Below, one piece after another: positions 30,231 to 41,261 of a stretch of 64,000 bases of DNA (positions within the stretch are counted from its first letter, which is position 1; every line of letters starts with the position of its first letter). The position numbers were made by a program, and so were the translations under genes. The stretch is from Zopfochytrium polystomum (lineage: Eukaryota > Chytridiomycota > Chytridiomycetes > Chytridiales > Chytridiaceae): positions 1-64,000 of the forward strand of contig JAIVFJ010000242.1 in assembly GCA_025765615.1 (NCBI GenBank). Direction: 5' to 3'. The notes under the pieces were generated by a model. It saw nothing but the letters and a program-made list of their open reading frames with translations, did no database searches and was not told the DNA's origin.

Positions 30231-32591
30231 ATGATAATGGGCGGTGCCGATTGGCGGATCGACGACATTGTGGACGACGACGACGACGACGACGACGAGG
30301 ACGGTTTGCGAGGAGGACGACAAGGAGGAGTAGTGACTGCGACTGCGGCCTCATCATCATCATCATCGCCGTCGCCCTCTGCATCGCCACCGCCCCTGCC
30401 GCCCTCGCGCGATCGCGTCATCGACAGCCGCCAGGACGACATCGTCGACGTCGACGAGGATGACGACGAAGGCGACGAGAACAACCCGCAACAGCAACAG
30501 CAGCCGTCGCCGCCACACGCCGCCGCCCTCGCCGCCGACCGAAGAATAACCCCAAGCCCGCGGCCGTCCCCCGCCCGCAGCCGCCACGCTAGTCGCCCTG
30601 CACTCGATGCACTCGATCGCACCGCCGATGCCGCCGCCGCATCGTCGCCCGTCCGCTCGGACGGCGTCGTCAGCAGCGTCCCGAGCGGGTCGTCCAACAA
30701 GGAGAACCGCTCCCCGCGCTCCAGCGATCTCCTCAGCTCTCGGCCGCTCCCTACAACGCCGACGCGCAACAGCCGAATCAGCAACGGCATCCGCCCTACG
30801 GCCGCGAGCGCTTCCAAGTCGTCCACAGCCCTCGCCTCTCCGCCCGGCGAAAACACCCGCACCAACCCTTTCACCAGCAGCCAGACGCCCCTCGACGCCT
30901 CCCTCGGCCGCCGCCCGCGCCGCCCTCTGGCCTCCCTCCCAATAACGACCGCGTCCTTCTCGCCAATCGAAAACGACGGCGCTGCGCCGCCGCTTTCTTC
31001 GCCCGGCATACCGACCTCACCGACGCCGCTGCCCCCCACGCTCCGCGGCAGCCTCGGCAGCTTCACGACGCTGTTTGACCTCGACCCGACGCAGCTGTCG
31101 CAGCAGCAGCTGTTCCCGTCTTCCCCGTCGGCGTTCTCGGCGGCGGCGCCGCAGTCGTCGCTGCAGCTGGCCGTCGGCTCTGACCCCTTCTCGCTGGGCG
31201 CGGACGGCTCCCTCATAGTCGTGGACCACGACGACAACGACGACCGCAAGGAGAGACGCAGCGTCGGCAAGTCCGGTGAGATCCCGGACTTTGGCTCGGA
31301 TTACCTGCTGCGTTCTTCATCCCCGCCGTCCGCGATCGGCGGATCGGGCTCGTCGTCGCCTCGGTCGCCAAGGGTCGGCGCAGGACGGAAGCGCAAGGAG
31401 CGCGACGGGGGTGAGGGGGCGCTGCCGTCGTCGGACGCGTACTCGGCCGGGACGTACCGGTCCGGCGACGTGATCATCGACGCCGACGCTGACAACGACG
31501 ACGGCGACGTGGACGAAACGACGCTCGCCACCGCCGTGGGCAGCAGCACCATCAACGTCAGCACGCCGCCGCGGCAGCCGCGCACAAAGGGCGGCCCCCC
31601 CTCGCCGCCCCCACCGGCGGCTTCGCGCCGCCGCGAGTTTGAACCCCTCGACGCCAGCGACGACGACGACGAAGACGGCGCCGCCGCCGAGGTCGACGAA
31701 GACGACCTGTTCGGGTTCACCCGGGCGATGCAGCGGTCCAAGCGTCTCCGGGCGCGACTAGGCAAGCTTCCAGACCGCAGCGCAGACTCGATGTCGTCGG
31801 CCGCGACGGCTACAACCGCGACGACCCCGCCGTCGATCCTGCGGGAGGCGGAAGCACTTAGTCCTGGTTCGAGCGGCGGCGGCGGCGGCGGCAGCGCGGC
31901 GTCCCTGTCGTCGCCGGGGTCGCCGCTCGCGCCGGGACAACTGCCGCCGCCGCGGTGGGATGCGCCGATGGCGGCTGTTGTTGTTGTGGCGCCGGTGCGG
32001 GGGAAGGGGGCGGCGCGGGGTGCGGGGAGGAGGGGAAGGGGGAGGCCTGGGCGGGGGCGGGGGGCGGGGAGGAAGAGGGTTGGTGACGGTGGTGGTGGAG
32101 GGGGCGGAGGAGGGGTAGTGGCGGGGGACGTAGAGGCGACGACTAGCACTACGCCGTCCCCGGCGCGGCCGCGGCGACGCGCGGCGAGTGTGGCGCTTGC
32201 GGCGGTGGCGTCGCCAATGTTGTTGTCGTCGGAGGAGGAGGATGAGAGTGGCGGGTCGCACAACGACTTCGGCGAGGAAGAGTCGCGCGCGCGGCGGCGG
32301 GTGCGACGGCAGGTTCGGGGCACGGGATCGCGACGGCGCGGACGCGGCGGTGGGAGACGAGGGGCGCGGGAGGCGGGGACCGGCGAAGTTCCGGCCGACG
32401 GGAACGAGGACGGTAGTAATGGTGGTGATGACGGTGGTCGTCGGGGTCGGGGTCGGGGGAAGGGCCGAGGCGGGCGGCGGGTCATCGCGGAATCACCGGC
32501 GGCGTCTGCGTCGACGGCGGTGGACGAGGAGCGGAAAAAGTTTTTTGAGCGCCTTGACCGTATGAAGCTGCCGGTGCAGTACGTTGAGTGA
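30231..32591 (+). CDS. Large disordered acidic/basic nuclear-type protein
   Basis: Single open frame of 786 codons without introns, far longer than expected by chance even in GC-rich DNA. It is almost wholly low complexity: Asp runs near residue 15, Ser/Pro-rich parts, an acidic segment ASDDDDEDGAAAEVDEDDLFGF near 480, Arg/Gly-rich AT-hook-like stretches (about 610-640 and 700-760), and a conserved-looking end RKKFFERLDRMKLPVQYVE. The composition suggests a chromatin-associated protein. The C-terminal F-F-x-x-x-D-x-x-x-L...V-E pattern faintly recalls the tail of sororin-type cohesion factors, but that is only a guess. Minus-strand frames over the same region are shadows. Confidence 0.6.
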   Translation: MIMGGADWRIDDIVDDDDDDDDEDGLRGGRQGGVVTATAASSSSSSPSPSASPPPLPPSRDRVIDSRQDDIVDVDEDDDEGDENNPQQQQQPSPPHAAALAADRRITPSPRPSPARSRHASRPALDALDRTADAAAASSPVRSDGVVSSVPSGSSNKENRSPRSSDLLSSRPLPTTPTRNSRISNGIRPTAASASKSSTALASPPGENTRTNPFTSSQTPLDASLGRRPRRPLASLPITTASFSPIENDGAAPPLSSPGIPTSPTPLPPTLRGSLGSFTTLFDLDPTQLSQQQLFPSSPSAFSAAAPQSSLQLAVGSDPFSLGADGSLIVVDHDDNDDRKERRSVGKSGEIPDFGSDYLLRSSSPPSAIGGSGSSSPRSPRVGAGRKRKERDGGEGALPSSDAYSAGTYRSGDVIIDADADNDDGDVDETTLATAVGSSTINVSTPPRQPRTKGGPPSPPPPAASRRREFEPLDASDDDDEDGAAAEVDEDDLFGFTRAMQRSKRLRARLGKLPDRSADSMSSAATATTATTPPSILREAEALSPGSSGGGGGGSAASLSSPGSPLAPGQLPPPRWDAPMAAVVVVAPVRGKGAARGAGRRGRGRPGRGRGAGRKRVGDGGGGGGGGGVVAGDVEATTSTTPSPARPRRRAASVALAAVASPMLLSSEEEDESGGSHNDFGEEESRARRRVRRQVRGTGSRRRGRGGGRRGAREAGTGEVPADGNEDGSNGGDDGGRRGRGRGKGRGGRRVIAESPAASASTAVDEERKKFFERLDRMKLPVQYVE

Positions 32592-33185
32592 TTGTCTGAT
32601 CACTTTTCCGAGTTGGAAGTGCGGTGGTTACAAGGAGGGAGTTTCTTTCTTTCTGTATTTGTTTCGTGCACAACTGTTGTTATATGTGAGTTCAAGTTTA
32701 TTTCACTACCTCTCCAACACACGTAGCTTTTTCTTTTTCGTAACCCATTCTATTGTTGATCGGGATTTTGGCCTTCTCGTCCCAGTTTCTTGCTTCTCTC
32801 TTTCCTTTGTTCATCCACGAATTCTCCACCCTCTTTGGAAATTCAAATACGATCCTTTCAGTGCCATTTCTTGCTTTCCCTTCTGCCGTGCTGGACAGCA
32901 GACGACCCCAATATTCTCTTATTCTCCGGCCCTCGCTCCTTTTTCCACCACAAACTCGCCAAACTCGGTGCAGCAGTCCGCCCAGCCAGCCATTTGTTGC
33001 TCGCTTCTTCAGCAGGTGTAGCGTGCTAATACGGGGCGAGCGTCGCTAGTCGTTGCGTCGGCGAAACTCGGAGCCGGTTCTGAACAATTCTTCGGATAAG
33101 ATCCACCGAAACAGAACGCACAGCGACCTGCTCAATCCATTCCACAGCACATCGTCGCCGCGCCTCCTCCGTCCCCGACCAGGAC
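32592..33185. other. Intergenic region
   Basis: Pyrimidine-rich sequence; likely 3' end of the gene at 30231 and promoter/leader of the gene at 33186. No separate gene seen. Confidence 0.5.
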
Positions 33186-35343
33186 ATGCCCTCCTCTCCT
33201 TCGTCGTCGTCGTCCGCATCGACGCCAAAGCAGCAGCAGCCCCTAACGCCGCACGCCAGCGCCGCCGCCGTCGTTGCCACGACGCCCGTTCGCCCGCTGG
33301 ACCTGGTCGTGTTCCACGGGCGCGACAGCATCTCGCTCTTCATCAAGGCCGTCGAGGCGGCCTCGGTGGTGCCGCGGCTCGACGCGCCGTTCGACCTGCT
33401 GTGGACGCACGCGGGCATCCTGGTCGACCACTCGGTGCTGCCGCTGGACTGCCTCGAGGTGCGGTGCTTTTCTGTTCTTTTGCCGTGTTTTGGAATGATC
33501 CACCCCACCCGCCGCCGCAAGTAACACTTCCGATTGCCTACCTTGCAGGAGGGCAAGATGTACATCAATGAGAGTGTCATGGCGGGCGAGATCGCGGGAA
33601 TTACATGTGAGGCGGGGAGGCAGAGGGAGTAAGGGCGTGCGATCGCGCGGAAAGATGCCGCGGTTGCTGCGCCCCGCTAGGGCGCAATTGCTCTCTGACC
33701 GTTCCTTGCATCGCCTCTTCTTCCCTTTTGAAACAGATACCAAAGTTACAGCCGTGGATCACGTCGTGCCAAAAGGTTCGATCGTCTCCTCCTTCCCTCC
33801 CCACCTCCATACGAGCCATCCCCTAAAACCCACCCCCCGCCCCCCCACCCCCAACACAAAGGCAGCTTCCGCCTCGGCCCGCAGCTGCGCCTCTTCTCCT
33901 CCGTCTGCGCCGAGACCGTCGGCGACATCGCCGTGATCCCGCTCCATCCGTCCGCCCGCGCCGCCCTCTACTCGCGCGGCCTCGACTTTATCCGGTCGCG
34001 GCTCCTCGCCGTCCACGCGCGATACCACAACTTTGGGTACCCGATGAACCCGCTGGAGGTGCTGGCGTCCGCGACGCCGTCGCTGTTCGCGGCGCTCTCG
34101 ACGGTCAAGCAGCGGGCGGAGGCGCTGCTGAACCTCGCGCCGCCGAAGAAGCAGAGCGTGTTTTGCTCGGAGCTGGTCGCGCTGGTGCTGGCGGAGCTCG
34201 AGGTCGAGGGGTTTGCGAAGCCGGTGGAAGTGAAGCCGGTGGAAGTGAAGCCGGCGGCGGAGGCGGCGGCGGTGGTGGTGGAGGCCGGGGACGCGGAGCG
34301 GTCCGCGGGGCCCTCGGACGAGGCGGGGAAGGCGCCGCCGACGCCGCCGCAGCCGGTGTCGGCGACTAACCCGATCGCGGAGCTGTTTTCAAAAGCGACG
34401 TCGCTGCTGTCCTTTACGTCGCGCGACGCGGGGGGCGCAGACGACGACGTCGAAGCAATACCCGCTGCGCCGGACGCGACGTCGTGGCACCGGCGCAACC
34501 TGTCCGCGGCGGAGATCACGCCGCTGGACATGCAGACGAGCCCAGCGTACCGCGGGTCCGCGGTGCTCTTTGCGCGGGTGGGCGAAGCCGTCTACCTCGT
34601 CGGGCGGCACGGCGCGGACGTCGTGACGGTCTCCTGGACGGCTCTCGCGGCGCGACTGCCCGCGCTGCGGCCGCTGCCTTCCCCGGAGCTGTGGGCGCCG
34701 GTGACGGGCGGGGTGGTTCCGCGCGGGGCAAAGTCGGCTGGGGAGGACGCGGCGGGCGGGCCGCTGTGCGTGGGGAGGGTGAAGCTGGGCGGCACGATGC
34801 AGGTGGGGTCGACGGGCGCCGACGGGGTGCTGAGCGTGGCGTGGGACGGGGTCGAGGTGCGCGTGTCGTTTGACCACGAGGTGTTGCGGGCGTGGGACGG
34901 GTTTGTGTGGGTGCTGACGAGCAACGGGAGCGTGCCGGAAGGCGCGCTGCAGGGCGGGGTGGACGAGGAAGGGAGGGTGAGTTGTACAGGTCTCGCTCTC
35001 TCCGGTATCTCTGACTTGTTCGTTACCCCGCGAACAGCCCCTTTACATTGCACGCGCGACAGTCAGCGAGCGATGGGCGTTCAGCACCCCGACGGAAAAG
35101 GCGTACTGCGTCGGCAAGACAGCGCCTCACATTGGCGGGGCGGCGTTTGGCTGGAAGGGCAAGGAGGTAAGAACCTCGTCCACCACCCACGCTTTTTCGT
35201 TGTTGCGCTCCTTATCGTAATTCTTTCCCCCATTCTCAACGCGAAATAAAACCGTAAAAAAGGTGATTGTGCGGCGCGACTACGAGATCCTTGTCACCCA
35301 CACGCTGATGCGGTGGGCGTTTTCGCTGGGCAGGTCGGAGTAG
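33186..35343 (+). CDS. YiiX/NlpC-P60-like protein with C-terminal DM9 domains
   Basis: Exons 33186-33458, 33549-33606, 33737-33775, 33862-34976, 35038-35166 and 35263-35343 form a 564-aa frame. Residues about 35-260 fit the permuted papain-like NlpC/P60 fold of the YaeF/YiiX type: DLVVFHGRDSISLFIKAVE, a conserved His in LLWTHAGILVD, a GDIAVIPL strand, and the Cys in QSVFCSELVALVL. This suggests a cysteine hydrolase or acyltransferase. A Pro/Ala/Glu linker with VEVKP repeats follows. The C-terminal part (about 440-564) looks like two DM9 (DUF3421) repeats: GGPLCVGRVKLGGTMQVG ... DHEVL and RPLYIARATV ... KGKEVIVRRDYEILV. DM9 repeats occur in lectin-like, mannose-binding proteins. No signal peptide is visible. 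One donor is GTTCGA. The domain pairing is unusual as far as I know. Confidence 0.72.
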
Positions 35344-36469
35344 AGGAAGTTATTTTTTTTACTGTTCCCAGCGTGCGTCTGGCTTCAAGGATCAGCAGCT
35401 GAAAGAATATAAGTTTTGATGTTTCTTCTGTACCTACATCTTTCACGGTGATTCAGAACAAAGGACGAAAAAGGAAAGAGCAAAACCGAGAGAGAGTGTC
35501 GCAAGCGAACCATTATCATGGTTAGACTTTTTGACAACGACCTCTTTCTCACAATACACGGTACAAAGAGCCAAGTGCAGAATTATTTCTTTGTTGAAAC
35601 AAATTCTTGATGCGTTCTTTTTTCGCTGCACATTGTTATTGTTGTGAACCAAAAAAAAAAAAAAAGGACAAAGGAAATCCACCAGGGTTAAAACACAATG
35701 ACCAGAAATCCAGTCCCATCCGTGCAGAGGGCTGAGAGGAAGCGACAGAACTGACCTCCGTCAGAGCGGACCCAGTGGACGCTGAAGTGGACACGATTAT
35801 GATATGGACAATGCAAATAGTCTTCCAAAATACAGGGATCTTAAAAATCAGCTCGAAACCAGAAGATCTCAAAAAAGGTAAAGGCGCTTCCTGAACCTAC
35901 ACATCAGCAGCTCCCCAACCACTCAGAAGACGACTCATCCATTTTTTCTTCAAGGAGAGTGCAGGAACTCGAGTTTGTCACATGCCAAACCATTCTGCAA
36001 CTGGCCAAGTCGGTTTCCTCTCCCCCTGCTGCCTACCCCCAAAAATAGGGGGGTTTCCTCTCGATGGCCAGCAGAACTGTGAAGGAAACAAAAAAACTGT
36101 GCGACTGAGCAGGACAGTGGCACTTTTACTCCAGACTCCTTTGCTCAACGGTAGAGCATTGAAAGGTTGCGTGTTCAAGTCACGAAGGGGTCATTCGAAC
36201 ACCATCGTCAAGGCAACTATAACGTTTCAATAGTTTATTTCCACTGCGAGAGACCTGGGGTTGGAGTGGGCGATGCGCTGGTCCATGTGTCCCACTCCCG
36301 CTGCTGCCCGCCTCTCTACTCAATTTTGACCCATTTCGATGTTTTGAAAATCAACGCAGCAACTGATTTTGCTTCCAGCTTGGATACTGGATATTGGACA
36401 TGGAAATTGGCAGATTGTCACTCTTGCCATGTCCAACTCACACCTTTTTTCTGATGCAAATTGGAGCAA
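35344..36469. other. Intergenic, with tRNA-like fragment
   Basis: No protein gene supported. At about 36145-36180 a plus-strand segment has a tRNA-like A box (TTGCTCAACGGTAGAGC) and B box (GTGTTCAAGTC) but too short an anticodon arm. It is probably a tRNA-derived SINE or tRNA relic. Confidence 0.45.
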
Positions 36470-38813
36470 ATTATGATCGTCTCCAACTGCAACAAATGCA
36501 GGGAAGCAACTCACTCTGTTGCCAAAATAGCCTCAAGTATCCTGTCACCACCAGCTGGTGAGAACGTGTACTGATCTTTCCAGTTTGGTCGGTACACAGC
36601 ATCTGCATCGGGGCAAAATCAAAGCGAGGTTTGGCCATGAGGTGTTGCTGGTGCATCTTTGCCATTTCGCAAATGAGGCAAAGCTTGCGTGTTGTTGTTG
36701 GTGGAGCAGGAGCACCGTCGACATCACCAGACTTGAGAGTGTCACGTACTTGCTCTCAGTGGATGTGGCCAAAACGTCGGTGGCATAGGCTGCATGCAGT
36801 TGCTGGTGATGCGTAGGCAATGGGCTCAACTGAAATTTTCCTCTGCGCAGCTGGGTGCTGGAATGGGATGAGATAGTAAAGGCTGTCACGTTGTTCGCCA
36901 ATCTTGATGCCCTGTTGAGATGCGAGTGTAGAAAGATCAAGAAGAAAGACAGAATCTTGAGTGAATAGCATCCCAGCAGTTGGGTCTTGGAGGACATGCG
37001 ACACAGAGAGGAGTGGTTCCTTGAGTGATGGGACATGAAGCACCACATCAAAACCAAGAAAAGTGACAGTGACAGATCCAATTTCTTCGATGCAGCATTC
37101 ATGGTCATCTGCTAGGCGGGGCATGGTGTTTGGGTTCAAATTGTTGGTGCTCAGTGAATTGCTCCTGTTGTGGGATCATTGTGGGTACAGCTCCAGAATC
37201 AATCATGTACAGAAGAGAGGCTATGCCTGTGTGTGATGTGCTCACTGTTGCAGTGTTCAAAAAGAAGTAGAAGCAAGAGGGGCCATTTATTTGAGAAGAA
37301 GAAGAAACAGAAGGCCCTCCTGTAGCAGGTTGAGGGTGGAATCCGGAGAAAGGAACAAGGGTTGCTTGCAGTACCGCCACAGTTGCTGAGGCTGAAGCAT
37401 GGTTTGGTTGAGCAGGTGTGAAGTCCTGCATTTGGAGCCTGGCTGAGATGGCATTGGCTCGGCGATGTGCAGGCAGTGCTCAGACTTGTGCATGTGTGTG
37501 TTGGTGGCCAAGCTTGGAATCTCTGAACTCGCACCCAGTGCCTTCAACTCTTCCAAGATGCCGATGGATTGAGGTAGCCTTTGGTTCCAGCCTATGGGTG
37601 ACTCCTGGCTTGGGGCAGTCACAGCAGTCCCTTCCATGTGGTGAATGTATGCCTTGTGGTAACCACACCAGTAGAGTGGCCAATCCCCACAACGAGGGGA
37701 GCGAGAGTGGTTTTGGTTGTTGTGGTGTTGCGACCCCTGTTGTCGTCGTTCCTGTAGTTGCTTCCTTGGCGATTGTTTTGTTCTGCTCACTCAGGGTCAT
37801 TGCGACCTCCTTATATGTGGTCACTTTGGTGGCGTCTATCATCGCAGTTGTCATTGTTGTCACAGTGGTTGTTGCCCCCTTGACACCAGTTGCAGTTGTT
37901 GCAGCGGTTCCTGCAGACTTCCTCTTCATCTGCCTCAAGGGCAGTCAAGACAGCAGTAAGCTCATCCATGATGTCTGTAGATCATTGAAGCAGGCGTCAT
38001 TGTTTCAAAGTGCTGCCACAAATGGTCCAAAAAAACTATGAGCTGAGCTGTGTGCAAGGTCTGTGCGCAGTTTGCTCTGCAGTTTGCACACAAACTCATC
38101 AAGTCAGTCTTGGCCATGGCCCGGCACGAACAGTCACTGAAGTTGCTCGATCCCGCACACATAAGAATTCAGGTCTTGGTACGCAGGGGCTTTGAGTGTC
38201 TGTGCGTAGCTGCAGCCCTGACCATCTGTTTTCAAAATCATCAATCAAGCTGGATGGGCAGGCAGTGTTGAATGTTCGACGAATGGCAGCCACACAGTCT
38301 TGATGGAGGTGAATATTGCGGCAGAGCTCGAACAAGTACGAAGTCTCTGGGAGCCTGATCATCAAAGCTGACTGAGCTGTTTTGTTCTCCTTGATGAACG
38401 GCATTCATGAACTCTGATGAAGTCATGATGTGATGCTGAATCTGGTACTTGACAGTTGCTTCGACAGCCACAATTGGTCCAGCATTAGCTTGCTCAGCGG
38501 CAGTTGGTACATAGAGGTAGTTTGGTGAGAGTGTTTCACGGGCCTTTGGCTCTGGTGTGGTGTGCCCACCATTTTGACAGTGCAGCCAGAAACGCCATTG
38601 GTTCCACTGATCCTTGGGTAGATGTGTGACGTACGTATGGTAGGCCTCCTTGTTGCAGAAAGGCCTCTCGAGAGGGAATAGGTCCGTCAGTGTTAGGTAC
38701 TGGATTACCTTTTCGCCGATAATCTTGATCTGAAGGTGCTAATAAAGTTGTTGAATTCCGTCAGCGTCTTGCTGGTGAACATGCCAACAAAAGAGCTTAG
38801 GTTGGACGACATT
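36470..38813 (-). mobile_element. Degenerate Ty1/copia-type retrotransposon
   Basis: Minus-strand frames, broken by stops and shifts, carry copia landmarks in the right order: a gag-like start (near 38812), a gag region with VIQYLTLTDLFPLERPF and a poor zinc-knuckle-like patch, the aspartic protease triad in YMIDSGA (near 37205), a gag-pre-integrase His/Cys segment CHRRFGH and then CLICEMAK (near 36670), and the first integrase residues (LCTDQTGK). It is cut off after that; no reverse transcriptase or RNase H is present. It is not functional as it stands. Confidence 0.7.
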
Positions 38814-39499
38814 GTGTTGTGCTTAGTGATGATCCTGTCTCAGGAGAAACCAGTACCTGAAGAATATAGGAGGAGTTGCTTGACAATGGGGCGGTGACAA
38901 ATAGTGACTCAAGGAGTTGTTTGATGCTGTACTTGATGGAGAAATGATCCAGGATAGGAGATCTGTGTTGCACACAATGCTTGCTGCAAGTTGATTGATG
39001 GACGAAAAATTCTGGAATTGGAATAGCAGATGGCACCGTTGGAGGGTGACTGTGTGCTAAATTTCAGGCTGAGGATCAAAGTTTTGGTGGTGTTGTCCCT
39101 TGGGGAGTGTTGGAGAACAAAATGGAGGGAACTTAGAGCAATTTGGTGTACAGCTGGGGTGACTAGTCACACAAGAAAGGACAAAATGGTGGTTGGAGGT
39201 AGTGGTAGTCTGACTTTTGGACCCCCATTATCAAAATCTCTTGTAGCTCCTGCTGGAGGCATTGTAGCAAGGCACGTTAGATATCAATAGAAAGAGCAGA
39301 AGCAGGCAATTACACTTGTGTAAGGGCATTTTCTGATCGCTTCTCGCCGTTGAGAAGATGTCGCGCAAAGTTGAGGTAGCGTTTCGACTTCAGACGCCAA
39401 TCAAATTCTGTAGGGACAACGTAGAGAGCTGCGTAATAGTTTGTTCGAAAGAGGAGATTCAGAGCTTTCAAATGCACAATACCACGCCTGGATTGAATG
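38814..39499. other. Transposon-derived flank
   Basis: No gene supported; AT-rich sequence between the copia remnant and the dispersed repeat. A minus-strand frame continuing to 39310 (LLFRTNYYAALYV) probably belongs to an old element. Confidence 0.4.
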
Positions 39500-39790
39500 A
39501 CAGACAGAGCAGTCTGGAAGAGGGTGTCGAAAATTTTGGAGTTCAAATTTCCAAAAAAGAGGTGAGAAGCTTGGCACAAAAGTTTAAGTATTCACCTAAA
39601 AGAATCTGATTTCAGTGTGTGATGATGGCACCAGAATGCAGATCATGGGTCCAGCCATGCACCAGACCCTACTCTGAATTTGGTGTGAATCAATCCAGCT
39701 TTTCAGATAAAAATAACTGTTTGCCTCCCAATTGTTGGATGTTTGACTTAGTCATATCGCAAAGCCAACTGAACGCTGACACTGCTGAAG
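39500..39790 (-). repeat. Dispersed repeat, copy B
   Basis: Reverse-complement partner of 13976-14240. Confidence 0.75.
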
Positions 39791-39978
39791 CACAAACCCT
39801 TTTTTATTTTGTTTACCCGGGCAAAAATACTCGCGGCGCGCAACAAAAAAAAGCCAGCACAATAAATCTGTGTCGCAATCGGAGTCCTCGCATCTGAATC
39901 AGTGTCTGTGTCCCAACCGCAGTCAAGGTGCTTTGGCCACAGAAAGTTGCTCGCAGTTGATTGGTTCTTCTGTAAGGG

Positions 39979-40049
39979 TGCAACAGCCGGGAATCGGACC
40001 CGGGTCTACCGCGTGGCAGGCGATAATTCTACCACTGAACCACTGTTGC
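39979..40049 (-). tRNA. tRNA-Gly(GCC)
   Basis: The reverse strand gives a 71-nt cloverleaf: acceptor GCAACAG with CTGTTGC, A box TGGTTCAGTGG, anticodon loop with GCC (CTGCCACG) and T-arm CCCGGGTCCGATTCCCGG. The T-loop has TCCGA where TTCGA is usual (T55 to C), which also weakens the B box. It is otherwise intact. Confidence 0.85.
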
Positions 40050-40266
40050 TGTTCGAGATACAAATTCCAGCAGCAATACGTTGTCCGTTGTCCCATCCCG
40101 CCATAGCAAGTGGTCAAGTAGAGGGGAACCAGTAGCCATTCTTTCATTTTTGAATCTGGAACCTGGAACAAGTTCCTCTCACTTTGCATTGCTTGACAGT
40201 TGTGAGCCAGCCAAAATTTGCTCAAGCAAGCTGAAAGTCCAAAGAGTTTTAGCATCGGAGGACCTG

Positions 40267-40593
40267 TGTTATGAATCACCCTCTGGAACCTTTTGGAACC
40301 TTCTTTGCTTTCCTGACTTGTCTTGTTGTCATTGGTATCGTTGGTATCATTATATTACTAATCGCTCTTTCTGGAACTTTCTTGTATTGACAAGGAAGAC
40401 TCTAAAAAGGTATAAAAGGGGATGGGGGATCTGTCCCATCCCTCAAGTGAATTATTGTTTCCAATACAATCATCACTCCTCTCAGTTCCTTGTCTGCCTT
40501 GTCCTGTCCTGCCCTGTTCCTGACAACCTGGCTGTGTGGTGCATCGCCAGTTCAGGCTTGGTTCTTCTCAAAACAGCCTGACATGACTCAACA
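40267..40593 (+). mobile_element. Lone LTR-like sequence
   Basis: 327 bp bounded by TGTT...AACA, with a TATA box (GGTATAAAAGGGG, about 40408) two-thirds in and CT-rich sequence after it, as in an LTR U3-R-U5. TGG follows just outside the right end, as in a primer-binding site. No internal retrotransposon frames follow and no clear target duplication is visible. It lies about 220 bp upstream of the tRNA-Gly gene. Confidence 0.5.
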
Positions 40594-41189
40594 CTGGTGC
40601 ACGTAAGCAGTCTACTCTGAGTGAGTGAGTGGAAGGAGTGAGTGAGTGGAAGGAGTGAATGAAGTGGAGATGTGTGTTTGTTAACTGACAGTCACAATAG
40701 TTTCAGATCTGTCTTGTACCGCTGCTGCTAACCAGTCAGTTCCACCTAACAGTGCATTTACTTTCTCCCTGTGGCTTAAATAGAACATTTTACAGGTCAC
40801 TTGAACACCTTTAGGACGTTTCTGCCAATTCATTGGATCTCTTGACCAGCCCTAATGTGGAACAGGCCCTTGCAGCGCTCCCTTTGTTTCAACATGGCCT
40901 TTGAATGTGCATTTTTTTTTTGCTTGGGGTTTTTGGGATTCTGGAGAGAAGGCGGCGTGATTTTGAGAGCAAAAGGGACAGAACCTGTGAGCACATTTGT
41001 CACCTGATTGAGGAACCGTTAATCACACTGCTGCTGTGATTGCGGCTTAGGTGCCCTGGAGCAAGAAACGAATAATGAATTTTTTTGCTTTGCGCACAGC
41101 CCACCGTCCCTCAACAGTCCTGCCCCTAAAATTTGGGGTTCACCATTTCTGTCCTCACAATTGTCCACGCCTGGTGCCTGCGACCAAAG
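40594..41189. other. Gap between LTR and tRNA-Gln
   Basis: No gene seen. Short GAGTGAGTGAGTGGAAG repeats at 40617-40670. Confidence 0.5.
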
Positions 41190-41261
41190 AGGCCGCACCC
41201 GGATTCGAACCGGGGTTCCCAGAATCAAAATCTGATGTGATAACCCCTACACTATGCAGCC
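41190..41261 (-). tRNA. tRNA-Gln(TTG)
   Basis: The reverse strand folds as a 72-nt tRNA: acceptor GGCTGCA with TGCGGCC (one T-G pair), A box TAGTGTAGGGG, anticodon stem TCAGA/TCTGG around loop TTTTGAT with anticodon TTG, and T-arm CCCCGGTTCGAATCCGGG. It reads CAA. Confidence 0.93.

Noticed and set aside
31301..32485. Minus-strand frame of 394 codons
   Set aside because: Shadow of the 786-codon plus-strand frame; composition is Arg/Pro/Ser from reading the GC-rich third positions in reverse.
36131..36185. Possible functional tRNA on the plus strand
   Set aside because: A and B boxes are recognisable, but the anticodon arm is too short and the acceptor stem does not pair.
40267..40593. LTR considered as the 5' LTR of the copia remnant
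   Set aside because: Its TATA box faces the plus strand while the copia frames read on the minus strand, and 1.5 kb including a tRNA gene lies between.
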